DNA from: Robertmurraya dakarensis
Lineage (GTDB): Bacteria > Bacillota > Bacilli > Bacillales > Cytobacillaceae
Reading direction: 5' to 3'
Length of the DNA stretch: 64,000 nucleotides
Assembly: GCF_900156875.1 (NCBI RefSeq)
Contig: NZ_LT707409.1
Coordinates: 72,923-136,922 of the forward strand
The position numbers and the translations under genes were made by a program. Positions 61,405 through 64,000 of the stretch are shown in pieces; the first letter of the stretch is position 1; each line of letters opens with the position of its first letter. The notes under the pieces were generated by a model that saw nothing but the letters and a program-made list of their open reading frames with translations, had not been told where the DNA came from and made no database searches.

Positions 61405-61574
61405 TAGTGTTTAGTTTGGTATAAAGCGATATAGGAATCGAGCACCTGACTGAGCCTCAATGTTTTTTCGCTCGTTAGTCCTTCGGAAGCGGCAATTCCC
61501 ATCATTTTTTTACGTATGGATTCGATTCTATTCTGAAGTTCTCTTTTTTCACAACAAGTCGGCTGCAAAGTCAT
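61392..61574 (-). CDS. Spo0E-like aspartyl-phosphate phosphatase
   Basis: The start is ATG 61574, behind AAAAGGAGT; the longer frame has no site. The 60-residue protein has the two-helix Spo0E pattern (LQNRIESIRKKMMGIAASEGLTSEKTLRLSQVLDSYIALYQ) with the SQxLD active motif at about residues 42-46. Such phosphatases remove phosphate from Spo0A-P and delay sporulation. It supports a spore-forming host. Upstream, on the same strand, is one of two related intergenic elements. Confidence 0.88.
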   Translation of the reverse strand: MTLQPTCCEKRELQNRIESIRKKMMGIAASEGLTSEKTLRLSQVLDSYIALYQTKHYNKS

Positions 61575-61630
61575 GTCGTTACTCCTTTTAATAAATTGAA
61601 ACGTCCCCGTTAACCTGCGATAAAAAATAG

Positions 61631-61780
61631 GTCCGGCAAAAATGCCGGACATTTGCAATCTATATAAAAAGGGTGGGTATAGTGGAAAAGCATGTTGCTT
61701 TCCATATCTCCATATTAACTGTTAATCATGACCAAATTATGAACAAACTATTAATCTTTAGTTAAAATGTTAATTTTAAA
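61631..61780. repeat. Intergenic element A, related to 62299-62450
   Basis: It starts with a perfect hairpin (GTCCGGCA/TGCCGGAC), then ATAAAAAGGGTGGG, a TGGAAA...TTTCCA stem-loop (61683-61704), CATATCTC, ATCATG and an ATGAACAAACTATTAA segment. The same order of pieces is found in element B on the other side of the PilZ gene. It lies between the Spo0E and PilZ genes, which diverge. Confidence 0.6.
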
Positions 61781-61925
61781 ATAGTTTATATGTAAAAAAT
61801 AGATAAAAAAAAGATACGATTAGGACTAGATTCCTAACCGAGATTGGGAACTGATGGGGATATATGACAATCAAGTATTTAATCATAATAATAGTAGACA
61901 TAAGGATTGGATAGGAGTGGAATGA

Positions 61926-62291
61926 ATGAAATACAAAAGAGAGACCGCATTTCGCTATAGATTTAAAGAGCCCTTGCCAGCTTTTTTCAAGATTGTGATG
62001 ATCGATAATAAACTATTTGAAACGTCGGAAGGCTATGCAAAAATAATTGATATTAGTCCGCGTGGGCTAAAGTTAAATTCGGAATTGGATATACCAAATA
62101 CTGAAGAGAGAAGGATCAAATTGTCGATTCGCTTTTCGATAAATGATGAAGATTTTCTGTTTGTTGGAGATATAGTATGGAAAAAACAGGAAGGGAAAAT
62201 AACCAACTATGGAATTGAGTTACTTGTTGATGATAGTGCAGAAATAGAGATTATAAAACAGTTGAAGATTTACTCTAAAAAGTTTTCTTAA
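61926..62291 (+). CDS. PilZ domain protein
   Basis: The 121-residue single-domain protein has the c-di-GMP-binding pattern of PilZ: RYRFKEPLPAFFKI near the N-terminus and D-x-S-x-x-G as DISPRGLKL (about 44-52), followed by the beta barrel (KLSIRFSINDEDFLFVGDIVWKK, YGIELL). It should bind c-di-GMP and act on an unknown partner. GGAGTGG precedes the ATG. It is flanked on both sides by the related intergenic elements A and B. Confidence 0.82.
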   Translation: MKYKRETAFRYRFKEPLPAFFKIVMIDNKLFETSEGYAKIIDISPRGLKLNSELDIPNTEERRIKLSIRFSINDEDFLFVGDIVWKKQEGKITNYGIELLVDDSAEIEIIKQLKIYSKKFS

Positions 62292-62298
62292 AAAACGA

Positions 62299-62450
62299 TG
62301 CCCGACATAAAATGCCGGACATGTAATCTATTCTTTATGAATAAAAGGGGGGTGGAAAATTCCTAACTTTCCATGTCTCTATTCTATCGTCCAATCATGA
62401 ACAAAGTATGAATAAACTATTAAACATTCATTAAAGTATTAATGCTTTAA
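62299..62450. repeat. Intergenic element B, related to 61631-61780
   Basis: It repeats the order of element A: ATGCCGGACAT, TAATCTAT, ATAAAAGGGGGGTGG, a TGGAAA...TTTCCA stem-loop (62353-62373, with a different inner sequence), CATGTCTC, AATCATGAACAAAGTATG and AATAAACTATTAA. It lies between the convergent PilZ and TerC genes and reaches the TerC stop codon. Confidence 0.6.
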
Positions 62451-63112
62451 AGAGTAATGTTTACTTCTTTAATGCTGTTTCTTACATAACCCGCAGCTAC
62501 GAGGAGAATAGCCATTACAATTGGTAAAGCGGTAAGATAGAACGGGGTCAAGGTGCTAATATAAGATGCTAAGCCTGAATCTTCGATAATCATTTTACCA
62601 GCAGCATAGGACAACAAACCGGCACCAACATAAATAATGATTGGATATTTTTCCATCCATACTAGTAAAAATCGACTTCCTACTATAATAATGGGAATTG
62701 AGATTAGAATCCCGAATATGATGGGGGTAATTCCTTTTGCCACACTAGTCAGGGCAATTACATTATCAATTGACATCGCTAAATCCGAGATGGCGATGAT
62801 TTTTATAGCTCCCCAAACGCGATCGGATGATTTAATATTGGTCTGTTCTTCATTCTTTTGAACAATAAGATGATAGGCAATTCTTAAGAGGATAATTCCG
62901 CCTACTGCTTGGACGAATGGATATTCTAAGAATTGGATGATGACGGTAGCTGCTATAATCCGTAGAACAATGGCTCCCAGCATGCCGTAGAAAATGACCT
63001 TCCTTTGGAGATGTTTTGGAACATTCCTGGCAGCAAGAGCGATGATAACAGCATTATCTCCAGATAGCAAAATATCAATTCCTACCAAAGATAAAATTTG
63101 AAGCAATGTCAT
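62447..63112 (-). CDS. TerC family membrane protein (YjbE-like)
   Basis: The 221-residue protein has about seven membrane helices and the TerC signature: GIDILLSGDNAVIIALAARNVP near the N-terminus and its repeat IAISDLAMSIDNVIALTSVAKG, with the paired SGDN and SIDN acidic motifs. TerC/YjbE proteins export manganese or help metallate secreted proteins. No yybP-ykoY manganese riboswitch is recognisable in the 270 bases before it. A GGAGGTTAC site precedes the start. It is a single-gene unit on the minus strand. Confidence 0.9.
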   Translation of the reverse strand: MTLLQILSLVGIDILLSGDNAVIIALAARNVPKHLQRKVIFYGMLGAIVLRIIAATVIIQFLEYPFVQAVGGIILLRIAYHLIVQKNEEQTNIKSSDRVWGAIKIIAISDLAMSIDNVIALTSVAKGITPIIFGILISIPIIIVGSRFLLVWMEKYPIIIYVGAGLLSYAAGKMIIEDSGLASYISTLTPFYLTALPIVMAILLVAAGYVRNSIKEVNITL

Positions 63113-63315
63113 TATGTAACCTCCATTTTTTAAAAAATAACAAAGGGTCCTTTTTAATTGTCTTGTACAAACATATACAAGTGAAACTCGAAATAGAATC
63201 TTGACTTTATTTCATTTATGAGCTAGTATCCCCACACGTCTTCCGCTTTTCGAGAAAGTCTCCAGAAAAGGTAAATGTTAAGCAATGATAGAAAGAACTC
63301 TTATTGTCAACAAAG

Positions 63316-63366
63316 TTGACGATCTATTGGAATTGTTATAAAATAGATTGTAAACCTGGTTTACAA
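63316..63366 (+). promoter_or_regulatory. Promoter with perfect palindromic operator before the CarD-family gene
   Basis: TTGACG (63316-63321) and TAAAAT (63339-63344) are 17 bases apart, an excellent promoter. A perfect 9-1-9 palindrome, TTGTAAACC-T-GGTTTACAA (63348-63366), covers the expected transcription start, 22 bases before the ATG. It must be a strong repressor site; I cannot assign the protein. Confidence 0.82.
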
Positions 63367-63388
63367 TTGGGAGGTAGGAGCTATTGCG

Positions 63389-63883
63389 ATGTTTAATATC
63401 GGAGATGTGATTATTTATTCAGTTCATGGATTAAGTAGAATTGATGATATATGTGAAAAGACCATATCAAATGTGACTAAAACGTACTATGTTCTGCACC
63501 CTCTTGAAGAGGCTAATTTAACGATAAGTACCCCCATTGATAATGATAAAGTAGTAATGTTGAAGATGGTGGACCGTGAAGAAGCGGAAAAAATTTTACA
63601 ATCTTTTAAAGAGCCAGGGGCAGACTGGATAGATGATGTTCGAATCAGGTATCGTGAGTATCAGGAAATAATAAAAACAGGGGATCGCCGGGAAATTGCT
63701 AAGATAGCAAGCACACTGATGAGAAAAAGGATAGAATTGAACCATCAAGACAAGAAATTGTATGAGCAGGACCGCAAAATACTAGAACCGATCCAAAACA
63801 TTTTATATAAAGAACTAGCGATGTCCCTGGACTCTACCTATGAAGAAGTAGCTGAACAAGTGAATAGTTTGATACGAGAGTAA
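63389..63883 (+). CDS. CarD/TRCF-RID family transcription factor
   Basis: The 164-residue protein has the CarD RNA polymerase-interacting domain at about 1-65 (FNIGDVIIYSVHGLSRIDDI, TYYVLHP) and a C-terminal helical DNA-binding part (about 75-164: WIDDVRIRYREYQEIIKTGDRREIAKIASTLMRKR). CarD proteins bind the polymerase beta subunit and alter open complex stability; YdeB of Bacillus is similar. GGGAGG precedes the ATG. The clear promoter with palindromic operator suggests tight control. Confidence 0.9.
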   Translation: MFNIGDVIIYSVHGLSRIDDICEKTISNVTKTYYVLHPLEEANLTISTPIDNDKVVMLKMVDREEAEKILQSFKEPGADWIDDVRIRYREYQEIIKTGDRREIAKIASTLMRKRIELNHQDKKLYEQDRKILEPIQNILYKELAMSLDSTYEEVAEQVNSLIRE

Positions 63884-64000
63884 TATTTTGGCTTCAGAAA
63901 GGCTTTGGATAGTCCAAAAACAGGCGGGTTTCAGACTAGTCAAGTAAGAAAAGTTCAAGACTGTCTGAATACGCACCTTGTATAGCCAAATAGTGAAATT
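63884..64000. other. Sequence after the CarD-family gene to the window edge
   Basis: A small TTTGGA/TCCAAA hairpin is at 63904-63918, without a T-run. No reading frame of note begins in the last 100 bases. Confidence 0.4.

Noticed and set aside
62447-63388. yybP-ykoY manganese riboswitch upstream of the TerC gene
   Set aside because: TerC/YjbE genes often have one, but the 270 bases upstream on the minus strand lack the conserved GGGGAGUA-type and loop sequences.
1-64000. tRNA, rRNA, prophage or insertion sequence
   Set aside because: No tRNA cloverleaf, rRNA, transposase, integrase or phage structural gene was recognised on either strand.

Overview
The window reads as chromosome of a spore-forming, AT-rich Firmicute of the Bacillus type. 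Support: strong AGGAGG-like ribosome binding sites, frequent TTG and GTG starts, hairpin-plus-T-run terminators after most transcription units, a Spo0E-type phosphatase, a CspC-like cold shock protein, a DUF3231 protein, a Fur box and a glycine riboswitch. I see no rRNA, tRNA, CRISPR array, phage or complete insertion sequence. It is mostly small housekeeping and accessory operons.

Layout. 0-8 kb: a CBO0543-type membrane protein, a TetR regulator with an SMR transporter pair, a prolyl-4-hydroxylase-like oxygenase, an ABC-F ribosome-protection gene behind a transcription attenuator, and acetyltransferases. 8-12 kb: a serine catabolic operon (DauR-like regulator, lone EIIC-like permease, sdaAB, sdaAA). 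12-23 kb: small proteins, csp, an M20 amidohydrolase, a frameshifted small-protein gene on the minus strand, and an AddB/AddA-like nuclease-helicase pair. 23-32 kb: a chemoreceptor, MarR plus MFS, a repeat array, a secreted amidase, a lipoprotein, a LuxR regulator and a frameshifted 2-hydroxyacid dehydrogenase. 32-40 kb: a tungsten-type aldehyde ferredoxin oxidoreductase with a MoaD-like partner, DUF3231, purT, rhodanese, an HD hydrolase and a glycosyltransferase. 40-49 kb: a Fur-box iron ABC transporter; a minus-strand pair joining a chemoreceptor-like/corrinoid fusion to an atypical methyltransferase; a flavin reductase. 49-64 kb: glycine riboswitch and amino acid permease, an OhrR-like regulator with a probable selenoprotein, a nucleoside transporter, an acyl-CoA dehydrogenase, a TRAP transporter, a KtrA-like protein, an SLH/metallo-hydrolase with DUF3006, Spo0E, PilZ, TerC and CarD-family genes.

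Most notable points. (1) At 51462-52010 a peroxiredoxin-like gene has an in-frame TGA exactly where the first Cys of its CxxC-type motif should be. A 7-bp hairpin lies 18 nt downstream. The gene sits directly behind an OhrR-like regulator. This is a strong selenoprotein candidate that ordinary gene calling would truncate. (2) At 44544-47092 a chemoreceptor signalling-tip-like domain is fused to a cobalamin-binding domain, and the gene overlaps a URO-D/MtaA-type methyltransferase that lacks the usual zinc ligands. (3) A 33-bp element recurs five times between genes, always in the same orientation, and a second type of repeat flanks the PilZ gene.

Start sites were chosen by ribosome binding site position and often differ from the longest open frame. 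Family assignments are from recognition of motifs by eye; no database search was run.
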